A stretch of DNA of 64,000 nucleotides, taken from positions 97,800 through 161,799 of the forward strand of contig JASBUG010000006.1 of assembly GCA_030148025.1 (NCBI GenBank). Direction: 5' to 3'. The stretch is from Flavobacteriaceae bacterium. GTDB lineage: Bacteria; Bacteroidota; Bacteroidia; Flavobacteriales; Flavobacteriaceae. This document shows, piece by piece, positions 36,383 through 45,362 of the stretch. Each line of letters starts with the position of its first letter. The first letter of the stretch is position 1. The notes under the pieces are model-generated. The model was not told the DNA's origin. It made no database searches and saw only the letters and a program-made list of their open reading frames with translations. The translations under genes and the position numbers were made by a program.

Positions 36383-36421
36383 TACCACCTCCACTTTAAG
36401 CAAGCAAGTAGGAGGTGGTAT
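36383..36421. terminator. Hairpin between integrase and tra operon
   Basis: ATACCACCTCC pairs with GGAGGTGGTAT (11 bp), and the inner ACTT/AAGT extends it with one bulged base. It lies between the convergent integrase and traN genes. The flanking T run is weak (TCTAATTTT), so termination is likely but not certain. Confidence 0.65.
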
Positions 36422-36428
36422 TCTAATT

Positions 36429-37229
36429 TTATAAAGTTGTATTCAATAATAGTGAACGACTTCCTTTTTTTTCTTGCAATTCAATTTGTAATTTTTCATT
36501 GTCGCCCAAAACAAATTTAGGAACTATTAACACCAATCTATAAGACAGTCCATTTTTGACTATCTCTGGCATATTATGCCTATGGAGTACTCTTTGTTCC
36601 AAACGTTGATAAGAAGCTTTCTTTTTCTTATTTCCATTAGTTCTATATACATTTATAAAATCGATTTTAAAATCAATTCCAGATCGGTTTTTAATCTCCA
36701 GGACCAAATACACTTCATCCTCATTATAGGACATTTTCTGCAATTGTAATTTTACTCCTTTCTTACGTTTTGTAGAGATAGGTACATATTTAGTTTTCAA
36801 CTGATAGGCACTAAACTTCTCAAAATAGGTTCTCCTATTCGCATAAGGATTAATTGATACGATTTCTTTTTTAAGTGGAATAATTACTGGCTTCTCATTT
36901 CCGATACTTTCATTTTTTGAAATGAAATAGTTCATCCTCGGAAGCTTTTCGGCATATTTGAGAATATAAGAATACACCTGACCGTCGCTTGTTACTACCA
37001 AAAGGTTACTTTCGGTTCCTGGCTTTGCCTGTAATAATCCAAAATACTGCTGTTTTTCACGATTGTATGTAAACACAAAATTACTTTTACCGGGGATACC
37101 CTGACGAATAGGGCTAGGAAAAAAGAGTGCAACATTTTTTTGATCGTTGGCATAAATTACATTATCCAACTGCTGTGCAAACAAACTGTTTGTACAGACA
37201 AATAATAAAATTAGAATGTATGTTTTCAT
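36429..37229 (-). CDS. traN: Conjugative transposon protein TraN (DUF4138)
   Basis: 266 residues. A signal peptide (MKTYILILLFVCTNSLFAQ) precedes a DUF4138 body: an early NVALFFPSPIRQGIPGKSNF strand pair and a FYV-free TESNLLVVTSDGQVYSYILKY stretch characteristic of the family. The second half has the DEVYLVLEIKNRSGIDFKID motif. In CTnDOT-type systems TraN is an outer-membrane-associated component of the mating apparatus, working with TraM. It is the last gene of the leftward tra operon, 6 bp after traM. The expected TraO, TraP and TraQ genes are absent after it. Confidence 0.88.
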   Translation of the reverse strand: MKTYILILLFVCTNSLFAQQLDNVIYANDQKNVALFFPSPIRQGIPGKSNFVFTYNREKQQYFGLLQAKPGTESNLLVVTSDGQVYSYILKYAEKLPRMNYFISKNESIGNEKPVIIPLKKEIVSINPYANRRTYFEKFSAYQLKTKYVPISTKRKKGVKLQLQKMSYNEDEVYLVLEIKNRSGIDFKIDFINVYRTNGNKKKKASYQRLEQRVLHRHNMPEIVKNGLSYRLVLIVPKFVLGDNEKLQIELQEKKGSRSLLLNTTL

Positions 37230-37235
37230 AAGATT

Positions 37236-38171
37236 TTAATTTGTTGTAACTGTTTTTAAAATGAGCTTGTAGTTATTATAAATAGTGGCTTTGACCCTTC
37301 GATTATTTCTCTGGAAAATCCTCTTAATACCACTAACTTGTGGCACTCCAACAATATTGATGTCATCAACTACATCACCAACTACTTCCTGAGTTGCCTC
37401 AGCCCTGAAACTGTTCACGATATTAATACCCTCACTGCCATCCTGAAGATCAAATGACTTTAATTTAATGGGCTTATGGTTAATGTTCTCAATCGTAATA
37501 ATTGTACGATTGGGCTTGAAACTTATAAACCCGTAAAGCTGAGTGTTCCTTGGGTAAACAATATCATTAATAAGAGCTTCTTTTGTTAGGCGCATTTGAA
37601 GCCTATAATCCTTTCTTACAGTTTGAGTGCCATCAACATGTGCATAAATGAATTCATCGGTATTTTGAGGTTTAACATCCTCATTCTTTAGTGGATTCGA
37701 TGCAAAGAATAGTTGATGTTCTAAAGCAAGTTCCTTAACTAATATGCTTGTTTCATCCTTTTCCTTTGTCTTAATGGAATCCTTTTTTTTAGGCTTAGGT
37801 GGCTCCGATATTTTAGATTTTCTGTAAGACGCATCAGAGTAGTTAATACGACCCTCATTATAAATACTGTCTATAATCTTCATCTTTTGTTTCTCCAATA
37901 AATCCGGATCATAAACCCCTGTGGAATCTAAAAGTCGTTCATCATAAATACTAGGAGCGTTTGTTTCCCTAACTTCCTTCAGGTCGTCCAACGCATCCAA
38001 CTTAGATTTGTATTCCTTTTGTTCTTCCCCTAATTCGGGAACAGGTATTTGGTTGTTTTCAATTGTTGGTTCTTCTTCTTCCCCCAACACCATAAATGCA
38101 TAAGTGCCTATAAATAGCACTACGCAAATCAATACCAGGGCAAATACTATTTTATTCTTTTCTACTTTCAT
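37236..38171 (-). CDS. traM: Conjugative transposon protein TraM (VirB10-like)
   Basis: 311 residues, shorter than many TraM proteins. One membrane helix (IVFALVLICVVLFIGTYAFMV) follows a short cytoplasmic N-terminus. A long charged periplasmic linker (about 35-170) then leads to a conserved C-terminal domain with GTQTVRKDYRLQMRLTKEAL, PRNTQLYGFISFKPNR and a final SGIKRIFQRNNRRVKATI. TraM corresponds in place to VirB10, spanning the periplasm. Its start overlaps the stop of traK by 20 bp. Confidence 0.85.
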   Translation of the reverse strand: MKVEKNKIVFALVLICVVLFIGTYAFMVLGEEEEPTIENNQIPVPELGEEQKEYKSKLDALDDLKEVRETNAPSIYDERLLDSTGVYDPDLLEKQKMKIIDSIYNEGRINYSDASYRKSKISEPPKPKKKDSIKTKEKDETSILVKELALEHQLFFASNPLKNEDVKPQNTDEFIYAHVDGTQTVRKDYRLQMRLTKEALINDIVYPRNTQLYGFISFKPNRTIITIENINHKPIKLKSFDLQDGSEGINIVNSFRAEATQEVVGDVVDDINIVGVPQVSGIKRIFQRNNRRVKATIYNNYKLILKTVTTN

Positions 38172-38787
38172 AGCTTTCTATTTTTCTTAGTTTATTCTCA
38201 AAAAAGTTTGTTATTGATAATCCATGTGTGTTTTTTGGAAAATTTCTCTTTTCCAAATGAATTAGAGCACCTGAAGTTGTAAGCTCATAAGTGTCAACCG
38301 TAGTTCCCCTATTAACTTCAAAAACAGTGACCGTTCTAAAAGGATATGGTTCAGCTTTCAGATCGATTTCTGATTTAACACTGATAATTTTTTGTACAAG
38401 GGAATATTGAACAATTCTGTTATAAACACCATCCGCTTTTTTTTGCCTGTAAACATTATCTACAGAACTGTCACCAAGCCAGAGGGCTTTTTCAATGTTA
38501 CCTTCATAATTAACCGCGTCGATACCGTAGAAATAGTTATGGAACAATAATAGGTGGTCCAAAACTTCAACTTCAAGGTCTTCCTGTTGCGTATGCCATC
38601 TTAATGGTATAACCTCACCGTCAATACCGATGGCGAAGTTCCCCTGCATAAAGTCCTTAATCGTTTTGTTCGATATTATGCTTGAGGTAATAATAGAAAT
38701 CCCGGAGGCTATTACTACAGTCAGAACAATAAAACGATTGAACTTTAGCACGTCGTAAATGTTTTTATAAGGCGTTTTCGTTTTCAT
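38152..38787 (-). CDS. traK: Conjugative transposon protein TraK (VirB8-like)
   Basis: 211 residues, with one membrane helix near the N-terminus (NRFIVLTVVIASGISIITSSII) and a periplasmic VirB8-like domain. The family segment IPLRWHTQQEDLEVEVLDHLLLFHNYF and the strand-rich PYPFRTVTVFEVNRGTTVDTYELTTSG region support TraK. It is a core inner-membrane component of the transfer channel. It overlaps ssb upstream by 23 bp and traM downstream by 20 bp, so expression is tightly coupled. Confidence 0.88.
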   Translation of the reverse strand: MKTKTPYKNIYDVLKFNRFIVLTVVIASGISIITSSIISNKTIKDFMQGNFAIGIDGEVIPLRWHTQQEDLEVEVLDHLLLFHNYFYGIDAVNYEGNIEKALWLGDSSVDNVYRQKKADGVYNRIVQYSLVQKIISVKSEIDLKAEPYPFRTVTVFEVNRGTTVDTYELTTSGALIHLEKRNFPKNTHGLSITNFFENKLRKIESYESRKE

Positions 38788-39133
38788 CCTGATTTTTTTT
38801 AGCCTTTCCCAATAGTAATATTTCAGATAGCACGATCTCCGTTACTTGGCGTTTTACATTTTCTTTATCCTCATAGGTTCGATAGGTAAGTCTCCCTTCT
38901 ATGGCAAGCTCTTGGCCTTTGTTTACTAATTTTTCTACAATACCAGCTACTTTACCCCATGCAATAAGAGTATGCCATTGGGTACGTGTGACTTTTTCAC
39001 CTTTGGCATTTTTATAATGCTCATTGGTTGCAAATGACAAACGAGCCACTTTATTGTCATTTTCCAATTCGGTTATTTCCGGTTTTTCCCCGACATTCCC
39101 GATTAGTGTCACTTTGTTTCTAAGTTTATTCAT
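38765..39133 (-). CDS. ssb: Single-stranded DNA-binding protein within the tra operon
   Basis: 122 residues, OB fold with NKVTLIGNVGEKPEITEL, RLSFATNEHY, the RTQWHTLIAWGKVAGIVEKLVNKG core and an IEGRLTYRTYEDKENVKRQ segment, all as in bacterial SSB. The C-terminus (KNQDENENAL) is short and lacks the usual acidic DDDIPF-type tip, so contacts with host replication proteins may differ. It lies between traJ and traK, overlapping traK by 23 bp. A transfer-linked SSB could coat transferred single-stranded DNA in the recipient. In CTnDOT-type operons this place has no ssb. Confidence 0.92.
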   Translation of the reverse strand: MNKLRNKVTLIGNVGEKPEITELENDNKVARLSFATNEHYKNAKGEKVTRTQWHTLIAWGKVAGIVEKLVNKGQELAIEGRLTYRTYEDKENVKRQVTEIVLSEILLLGKAKKNQDENENAL

Positions 39134-39181
39134 GATTTTATATTTTGATAATTGATTATTAATTGAAATACCGTTCAGGTA

Positions 39182-40021
39182 TCAGGAAGTAAATAGTCTG
39201 AATACAAAAGAGGTTGCTCTGCGATAAAGTTTGAATTTCAGCAAGACTATAAAACCCACTGAAGCCAATTGAATTAAGGGAGCGAAAAAGGAGCTACCCC
39301 AATCAGTACCGAAAAGATTACTCCAGAAATTGGTATTGACTTCTGTATAAAGATTATTTACAAAAACATTGACCAGAAAAAATGCAGGGACTAGCATATA
39401 TACTCCGGCATAAAGTTTAAAGAAATTATACGCCAAGGTTCTAAACTTCTCGAATACGGCAAGGCTAATTACCAGAGGAAAAAAGGCTTGCATTATACCT
39501 AAAAGAAAATACCGTTCTGCTAGAAATAGCGGGTAAATAAACAGGTCTAACAACCAAAGGAATACTCCTACAATAAAGGCTAATATCTTCAATCCATAAA
39601 GGGGCGTAACCAACGCTTCATAAAGCATCGCCATTGCCTTTTTGGCGGCTTCCAAGACACCCACATCCTGTTCCAAATCTACATCTTGCATCTGTAACGG
39701 GAGGAGTGCCGGAGCCGTGTCTCGGTATTGCGATTCAATAGCAACAAGAATACCATCAAATACATTCAACACCTGTGTTGAGAAGATTACGAGAATAACC
39801 ACTGCAAAATTCTTGGCGAGTTCTGCAGGTGTCAGCCCCCAGGTATATCCATCATCATTTGCAATACCTTCATTATATTTTTTCAGGATATTGATTAAAA
39901 AGAATAGGATAGCCAGGGTTTTCATTCCAGCAATTGTGTACTGTGAAAACTCACTGTCCTTAATAACCTGAAAAACAGCGTCCACGTACTCTAAACCTAT
40001 ACCCAAGAAAAACCCAGCCAT
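39182..40021 (-). CDS. traJ: Conjugative transposon protein TraJ (VirB6-like)
   Basis: 279 residues, a polytopic inner-membrane protein with about six helices (including FAVVILVIFSTQVLNVFDGIL, ILAFIVGVFLWLLDLFIYPL and FFPLVISLAVFEKF). It is shorter than the roughly 330-residue TraJ of CTnDOT. Position between traI and the ssb-traK pair, and the YNFFKLYAGVYMLVPAFFLVNVF stretch, fit TraJ, the counterpart of VirB6. Its start overlaps the stop of the traI-like gene by 1 bp. Confidence 0.85.
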   Translation of the reverse strand: MAGFFLGIGLEYVDAVFQVIKDSEFSQYTIAGMKTLAILFFLINILKKYNEGIANDDGYTWGLTPAELAKNFAVVILVIFSTQVLNVFDGILVAIESQYRDTAPALLPLQMQDVDLEQDVGVLEAAKKAMAMLYEALVTPLYGLKILAFIVGVFLWLLDLFIYPLFLAERYFLLGIMQAFFPLVISLAVFEKFRTLAYNFFKLYAGVYMLVPAFFLVNVFVNNLYTEVNTNFWSNLFGTDWGSSFFAPLIQLASVGFIVLLKFKLYRRATSFVFRLFTS

Positions 40022-40602
40022 TAGTATTTTGCTTCTCGGTTGTTGATCTTATCCTGCATTTCACGAAATGCAATAATCTCGCGATAACGTCTGGTCTTTG
40101 CTTCAATTTCTGCCACCATTTCAGTGGATTTCAGCTCCATTTCTTTAAGTACCTCTGCACGCTCTGCATCTGTCATTTTCATGCTATTACTTGATAAGAT
40201 CTGGTCGATATAATTCATGCCGTCCAAAGAGTTTTCTATGATCGAGTTAAAGGAGTCAGAAATTCGATTGACTTCGTGAGATTTAATGAAAGGAGAATTT
40301 AGAATTTCCCGAAGGTCGTCTTGAACAATGTTAAACAACTTTTGGTTGTTGCGAGCTAGTTCCCTTACAGCTTTAAGTTGACGTATCACATTGTTCACTT
40401 TCTCAATGTTTTCTTTTTGCTGTTTTAGGAACTGTACTGTTTTAAGAAGTTGAGAAGTTTGTTTAGCTGATTCCAATAAGGACTTTGTAAAGCTTATGAA
40501 ATTTGTGTTGTCGTACACCGGCATTCCTTGTGCGGAAATTTTACTTGCAAACAGTACAATAAGTAGTACCGAAAGGATTGATTTTTTGAATGTGTTTTTC
40601 AT
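40021..40602 (-). CDS. traI: TraI-like conjugation protein (DUF4141)
   Basis: 193 residues. A signal peptide ends near FASKISAQG. The mature part is almost all helical, with coiled-coil character (SAKQTSQLLKTVQFLKQQKENIEKVNNVIRQL region and a C-terminal MADAERAEVLKEMELKSTEM-like helix). This is the DUF4141 or TraI type, a VirB5-like periplasmic protein of bacteroidete conjugative transposons. It lies 11 bp after traG and 1 bp before traJ. Confidence 0.82.
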   Translation of the reverse strand: MKNTFKKSILSVLLIVLFASKISAQGMPVYDNTNFISFTKSLLESAKQTSQLLKTVQFLKQQKENIEKVNNVIRQLKAVRELARNNQKLFNIVQDDLREILNSPFIKSHEVNRISDSFNSIIENSLDGMNYIDQILSSNSMKMTDAERAEVLKEMELKSTEMVAEIEAKTRRYREIIAFREMQDKINNREAKY

Positions 40603-40613
40603 GATTTTTCGTT

Positions 40614-43010
40614 TTAAGAGTTAATAAATATTTGAATGGCTTTTTCCATTGAGTTATGTTCTTCATAGAGCTGCATAAGTTGTTCACTTTCCTTACCATC
40701 CGTGAGATAGGCTGCGTAAACCTCTTTAGGGACTTCAAGGCGAAAAATGTTGCTTTCCTTCCCGATTTTGATGAACATTTCCGTGTACTTCCTATCCCCG
40801 GTGAGATTATTGCGGATAGACTTTAATTGGTTCAAATCGTGACTGGAGAGATTGAGTCTTTCTTTTAGCTCTTTATATCCCTTTTCATTGCGAAGACTGT
40901 ATATGACTTGGGTATTCTCCAAAATACTAGCCGATGTCGAATTGTTTGGGAGCTGGTTAATAGATTGCAGAATGATTCCAATAGCACCGTTCTGTTTACG
41001 TATAGCTTGATAGTAGAACTCTACACTCTCTAGGACGTTTCCAAATTTGAGTTGTTTTGCAAACTCGTCAAAAAGGATAATTCCTCGTTCTGATCGATTA
41101 CGCCATATTGTACGCTGAATTGCGGACTTTATAAGCTTCAACATTACCGAAAGGATTTCCTTGTTGTCTTTTACTTCGTCCAGTTCAAAGACAATCATTC
41201 GTTTGTCCTCTATCTTAAAAGTTTGATCTTCGCCTACGTTGAATAGAAAACTGTATAGTCCGTCATCAACATACTCGGAAAGAATGTGTAAAAAGTTATA
41301 GACGCTAAAATCTTCCTCTCTTATTTTGAGTTCATTTATAAGAGATTCCTTTTTGCCATCAATGAACTTATATAATGATTCCAAGGAATGACGAACACTA
41401 ACTTCTTTATAGTAAAAGCGTAGTACTTTTTTCATCGCAACCTGTTTGGACTTGGATTGCTCCTTATCTGCTAATAATTCCAAAAGAAATATTGCCAGGT
41501 CTTCCAGACGTTCCGGTGATAGATCGGATTCATTAGAAATGTAGAATGGGTTAATTCCTAAATTCTTACCCTGTTCGTATCGTAGGATGATATGGTCATC
41601 AGGGTAGAGTTTGGCAAATTTTGAGTAAGACCCTCCTAAATCAATTATGACCAATCGCACTTGTTGCTCAAAATACTGGCGAAGTATATTGTTTGCTAAA
41701 AACGATTTCCCTTCTCCTGTTGGAGCAAAAATGGCAAAGTTTCGAGCCTTAATGCGCTTCTTTTTTTCATCCCATACATCTTTTAAAACAGGTATATTAT
41801 GCTGCCGATCATTGAAAATGATTCCAACATCATCCGTTTTATAGTTGCTGTTATTGATGTAAAGACACAGTGCATGTTTTAGGTCAGTTACATACAGATC
41901 TTCATTAGAAAAATTCGAAGTATAACAGAAATAGCTATTTAAAAAGTAGTTTTTGCGTTCCTCGCCTCTTGGATAATAAGGAACGATGTCTAACTCTTTA
42001 AACTCCGTTTTTATCTTAGAAGCTATTCTGCTTAATTGTGACACATCATTGTCCCAAAAAACTATATTAAGATGACCTCTGATGATACGTGAGGAATCGT
42101 CTTCATTAATCTTGGAAACGATGTCTTTAATCTTTTTAAGAACGACTTTATTTTGGGTTCCAAAATTTGAGCTTTTATTTAGCTCTTCAATTTTTTTATC
42201 AAGTAGTTTGCGCCATTTATGCTTATCGTCCAGATAGATAATTTGATTCACAATATGGTTCTCGCCTAAGTTTAATCCTAGTCCGTCAATAAAACCTTGA
42301 TGGAAAACGAAATCGTCTGAAGTGAACTTATCATTGGTCTTACTACTTTGAACTACATCACCAAAGCACAGCTCACTATTAATAGCCAGAATATCAAAAT
42401 GATTATCCCCTATTTCAATAACATTTTTTTTAAGTTGAATATCAGTATCGAAACCGTCATTAAAGCCATTGAAATAGCTATTGGTAAGATTTAATATTTC
42501 ATCTTCGCTTAAGGGAGTCATTGACACTTTGCGGCTGTTATTGATAAAAGAAACAGCATCATTTACAGCAGCGATAAATTCTTCAACCGAGTGATCTAAT
42601 TTCTTGTGAATGCCTTTTTCAACTTTTCGGAAAGGATTTGTGAATTTTGAGGCATTAAGTGACTTATTGTAAGGGAGAATAAAATAAAAAAAACAGGAAT
42701 GTTCAGTAAAATGGCGACCTTTAAAATAATCATAGGTTGCTTTTTCCAGGAAACTATTATTTGGTAATTGCTCCGCAGAATAGTTTTGTTTTCGATAGAT
42801 GTCTTGTTTATGGATTACGGTTCCGGTAGGTAGTGATTTAAACGCTTGAAACCAGAAATTGTGCAGGTCCTCAAAATCCCCTTCGGAAAGTGAATAGATT
42901 TCCGGAAATTCACCTTTGTAACATAGAACTATGTTTCCATTGTTAGCATAAAGTGTTTGGTTCTTAATATCAAGTATTGGGTGGTATTTAGATAAATTAA
43001 TCTTCTTCAT
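40614..43010 (-). CDS. traG: TraG family conjugation ATPase (VirB4-like)
   Basis: 798 residues, near normal length. The N-terminal TraG/VirB4 domain (1-350) is followed by a motor domain with Walker A FAPTGEGKSFLANNIL, Walker B RGIILFDEFAKQL, and the late GAIGIILQSINQLPN and LRNEKGYKELKERL segments. It energises assembly of the mating channel. In bacteroidete nomenclature this is TraG, not the coupling protein of F-type systems. It overlaps traF upstream by 14 bp. No separate coupling protein (MobC/TraD-like) is present in the window. Confidence 0.93.
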   Translation of the reverse strand: MKKINLSKYHPILDIKNQTLYANNGNIVLCYKGEFPEIYSLSEGDFEDLHNFWFQAFKSLPTGTVIHKQDIYRKQNYSAEQLPNNSFLEKATYDYFKGRHFTEHSCFFYFILPYNKSLNASKFTNPFRKVEKGIHKKLDHSVEEFIAAVNDAVSFINNSRKVSMTPLSEDEILNLTNSYFNGFNDGFDTDIQLKKNVIEIGDNHFDILAINSELCFGDVVQSSKTNDKFTSDDFVFHQGFIDGLGLNLGENHIVNQIIYLDDKHKWRKLLDKKIEELNKSSNFGTQNKVVLKKIKDIVSKINEDDSSRIIRGHLNIVFWDNDVSQLSRIASKIKTEFKELDIVPYYPRGEERKNYFLNSYFCYTSNFSNEDLYVTDLKHALCLYINNSNYKTDDVGIIFNDRQHNIPVLKDVWDEKKKRIKARNFAIFAPTGEGKSFLANNILRQYFEQQVRLVIIDLGGSYSKFAKLYPDDHIILRYEQGKNLGINPFYISNESDLSPERLEDLAIFLLELLADKEQSKSKQVAMKKVLRFYYKEVSVRHSLESLYKFIDGKKESLINELKIREEDFSVYNFLHILSEYVDDGLYSFLFNVGEDQTFKIEDKRMIVFELDEVKDNKEILSVMLKLIKSAIQRTIWRNRSERGIILFDEFAKQLKFGNVLESVEFYYQAIRKQNGAIGIILQSINQLPNNSTSASILENTQVIYSLRNEKGYKELKERLNLSSHDLNQLKSIRNNLTGDRKYTEMFIKIGKESNIFRLEVPKEVYAAYLTDGKESEQLMQLYEEHNSMEKAIQIFINS

Positions 43011-43281
43011 ATTTTAGTTGGCTTTCTTTCTTATTACTGATTGTAGAGGGAAAAACTTTCTGAAAGTGTAGTAAGGCAGGGTTTCTACTAATATTGGTAA
43101 GTGAGATATAAAGAGCCGCATTAAAAACCAAGACTGTAATGATTATCGAGAAACTAAAGGAAAAGATGATAAATAGAAGTGACCCGATTATGGATGTCAT
43201 CATTAGGGTAAACAGTGAAATGGGAAGTCCCATAATCACTGCTCCCTTTCTAATGTTTTTGTATACCTCAAACCGTTTCAT
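42997..43281 (-). CDS. traF: Conjugative transposon protein TraF (DUF4133, VirB3-like)
   Basis: 94 residues with two adjacent membrane helices (MGLPISLFTLMMTSIIGSLLF and SFSIIITVLVFNAALYISL) after a conserved FEVYKNIRKGAVIMGLPISL start. This is the DUF4133 profile, the VirB3-like partner of the TraG ATPase. It overlaps traG by 14 bp and shares one base with traE, so the three are translated as a coupled block. Confidence 0.88.
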   Translation of the reverse strand: MKRFEVYKNIRKGAVIMGLPISLFTLMMTSIIGSLLFIIFSFSFSIIITVLVFNAALYISLTNISRNPALLHFQKVFPSTISNKKESQLKYEED

Positions 43282-43568
43282 TATACAACGATACCAATGA
43301 GGTAAGTAAAAATTCCAACCACTGCACCCGCGATAAGTACAAAGACTAATACACGAGTAATTCCTTTCTTCAAATCTGCATTTTCTCCAAAGAAGTGTCC
43401 TGCATTAAATAGGAAGCCGATTAAAAAGATGACTCCTAGAATGATCGGAAAAATTGCCCGTATTGTATCCGATACATCATTTACGGAATCTTCAATCCCT
43501 CCTATCTGAGCAAAAATGGAATTGGTAATAAAGAGCAACAATGCGGTTAAATAGACTGATTTTTTCAT
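43281..43568 (-). CDS. traE: Conjugative transposon protein TraE (DUF4134, VirB2-like)
   Basis: 95 residues: a signal peptide (LTALLLFITNSIFAQ), a short segment, and two hydrophobic helices (IFPIILGVIFLIGFLFNAG and VLVFVLIAGAVVGIFTYLIG). This is DUF4134, the VirB2-like pilin candidate. It is the first gene of the leftward tra operon. The 165 bp upstream hold an inverted repeat and the start of a divergent amidase gene, so the tra promoter should be there. Confidence 0.88.
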   Translation of the reverse strand: MKKSVYLTALLLFITNSIFAQIGGIEDSVNDVSDTIRAIFPIILGVIFLIGFLFNAGHFFGENADLKKGITRVLVFVLIAGAVVGIFTYLIGIVV

Positions 43569-43688
43569 ATCAAAAAAGTTTTAAAAAGTGATTGATTTCG
43601 ATATGGGAAAAATACTGTATATTACAATTCAACTATTTGATTTTCAGACATTTGTTAATAAAATATTATTTAAAATAAAAAATTGTTT

Positions 43689-43710
43689 TTTGATGCGAAT
43701 TAGCATCAAA
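43689..43710. promoter_or_regulatory. Inverted repeat in the divergent traE-amidase promoter region
   Basis: TTTGATGC and GCATCAAA form perfect 8-bp arms around GAATTA. It lies 121 bp from traE and 24 bp from the amidase ATG, in the place of an operator for both directions. No T run follows. Confidence 0.55.
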
Positions 43711-43733
43711 TTGTATGATAATTTGATTGGACA

Positions 43734-44393
43734 ATGTTAACAACTCAAAAAGCATGGAAACGGAATAGGCTCAAAAACGTCAGTTTTTTAGTTTTACTGC
43801 TAAAAATGTGTTTTGTTTTTGGTCAAAAAAATGTGATCGTTATAGATCCTGGACATGGTGGAATAGATTCCGGTGCCATTGGTATAAATAACATTAAAGA
43901 AAAAGATGTGGCATTGAATGTTGCAAAAGAAATTATTAGGCTAAACAATACCATTTTAGAGAATAAACTTGACATTTATTTGACCAGGTATAAGGACACC
44001 CTGATTTCATTGTCTGACAGAAACTGGTTAGCAAAAACTTTAAATGTGGATGTATTTGTATCATTACATTGTAATCGCGCAGAAAATTCAAATGCTAAAG
44101 GCATTGAAGTCTATATTCATAATTCTAATAGGTCGAAAACGAAATTTTCTATTAGTCTAGGTCTATCCATATTAAATGAGACTACTCAAAAGCTGGATTT
44201 TAAAAAACGAGGTGTCAAATCTGCCAACTTTCAAGTGTTAAGAGAAGCCGGCAATTATTCAGCTGTACTTGTTGAAATGGGATTTATAACCAATAGTGAT
44301 GAGGCTAACTATTTTTTGAAACCAAAAAACACAAGAGGTATAGCTATGACTATTTTATTGGGAATTGTTAATTATTTAAAACTAAAAATATGA
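43734..44393 (+). CDS. Exported N-acetylmuramoyl-L-alanine amidase
   Basis: 219 residues. A basic start and hydrophobic segment (VSFLVLLLKMCFVFG) act as signal peptide. The Amidase_3 domain has all zinc and catalytic residues: H41 (DPGHGG), E56 (KEKDVAL), H112 (SLHCNRAE) and E181 (VEMGF). It cleaves the amide between MurNAc and L-Ala in peptidoglycan. Its position opposite the tra operon suggests a local wall-opening enzyme for building the mating channel, replacing the TraQ or lysozyme-like proteins of other elements. The stop overlaps a 36-codon frame (ATGA). Confidence 0.9.
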   Translation: MLTTQKAWKRNRLKNVSFLVLLLKMCFVFGQKNVIVIDPGHGGIDSGAIGINNIKEKDVALNVAKEIIRLNNTILENKLDIYLTRYKDTLISLSDRNWLAKTLNVDVFVSLHCNRAENSNAKGIEVYIHNSNRSKTKFSISLGLSILNETTQKLDFKKRGVKSANFQVLREAGNYSAVLVEMGFITNSDEANYFLKPKNTRGIAMTILLGIVNYLKLKI

Positions 44394-44500
44394 GAAGTTT
44401 TTTTGTTGAGATTTTGAAGAATTTAAAGGAGATTATAATATTTTTATATTTTAAAATTAAGCAATTGAAAAAGTACTTTTTTCAAAAAAATGGAGTTTAA
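44390..44500 (+). CDS. Possible 36-residue membrane-active peptide
   Basis: An ATG overlaps the amidase stop (ATGA) and opens a frame of 36 codons ending TAA at 44500. The peptide begins MRSFFVEILKNLKEII and has a short hydrophobic, basic body with no cysteine. The coupling to the amidase resembles holin-endolysin pairing, but the frame is very short and AT-rich, and could be chance. Confidence 0.35.
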   Translation: MRSFFVEILKNLKEIIIFLYFKIKQLKKYFFQKNGV

Positions 44501-44582
44501 TTTTATATTTCACATTATTTCAGTAAAATAATTTTATTTTGCGCTCATAATAATTTATACATTACAACGGTTAAAACATTTG

Positions 44583-45359
44583 ATGATTTTAGATAAAAAT
44601 ATAGACAGAAGAACTATTAATGCATTAGCCAAAAATTACAATGCTTTAGATTATTCTGTTAAATTATCTACTTTATTAAAAAATGTTTTCCCTACTGAGA
44701 ATTTTGACAATTTTTCTAAGTATGAACTTCATAAACTTCTTAACCATACTCTTTTTCAATATTATAAAGGAGAAGAAATACTTAAGTACAAATTATTTGA
44801 AAGTTATATAAACAAGAAAAGCATTATAGCGGCTTTTGAAATTAAAGTAAACAATAGTAGGTTAGATTTTTTAACTATAAATGGGCACACCACTAGCTTT
44901 GAAATTAAATCAGAATTAGATAATTTATCTAAATTGAGTAAGCAAATGACTGATTATATGTTAGTCTTTGAGTATAATTATTTAGTAATAGACCAGAAAC
45001 ATATCGAGAAAGCAAAAAAAATATTACCCAAAACTTATGGCCTTTGGAGTTATGAAAATGGCAAATACAAAAAACTTAGGAAAGCTCTGCTAAATGAAAA
45101 AATGGATTCTGAAGCTCAGTTAAGATTATTGACCAAATCAGAATTAAGTAGTACTTTCCCTAAAGTTAATGGTGAAATAAACAATATTTTAAATTCTTTG
45201 AATCCTCAAGATATCAATACTCGATTTAAAAAAGTTTTAAAAGATAGATATCGAAACCGGTGGGAATTTCTGAAGACAAATAAAACTGAAATATTTCCAA
45301 TGGATGTACAATTCTTCTTCAATACTAATATTGAACCTTGTCATGTATATTATCATTAA
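44583..45359 (+). CDS. sce7726-like PD-(D/E)XK nuclease family protein
   Basis: 258 residues from the ATG at 44583; a TTG one codon earlier is not needed. The core NSRLDFLTINGHTTSFEIKS carries D95, E107 and K109, the arrangement of a PD-(D/E)XK nuclease, followed by ELDNLSKLSKQMTDYMLVF and YLVIDQKHIEKAKKILP. This is the sce7726 family pattern. Members are often found next to sce7725-type genes in variable islands. The remaining C-terminal part is helical. It is convergent with the beta/sce7725-like gene, only 3 bp apart, which fits a two-gene unit despite opposite strands. Confidence 0.75.
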   Translation: MILDKNIDRRTINALAKNYNALDYSVKLSTLLKNVFPTENFDNFSKYELHKLLNHTLFQYYKGEEILKYKLFESYINKKSIIAAFEIKVNNSRLDFLTINGHTTSFEIKSELDNLSKLSKQMTDYMLVFEYNYLVIDQKHIEKAKKILPKTYGLWSYENGKYKKLRKALLNEKMDSEAQLRLLTKSELSSTFPKVNGEINNILNSLNPQDINTRFKKVLKDRYRNRWEFLKTNKTEIFPMDVQFFFNTNIEPCHVYYH

Positions 45360-45362
45360 ATT

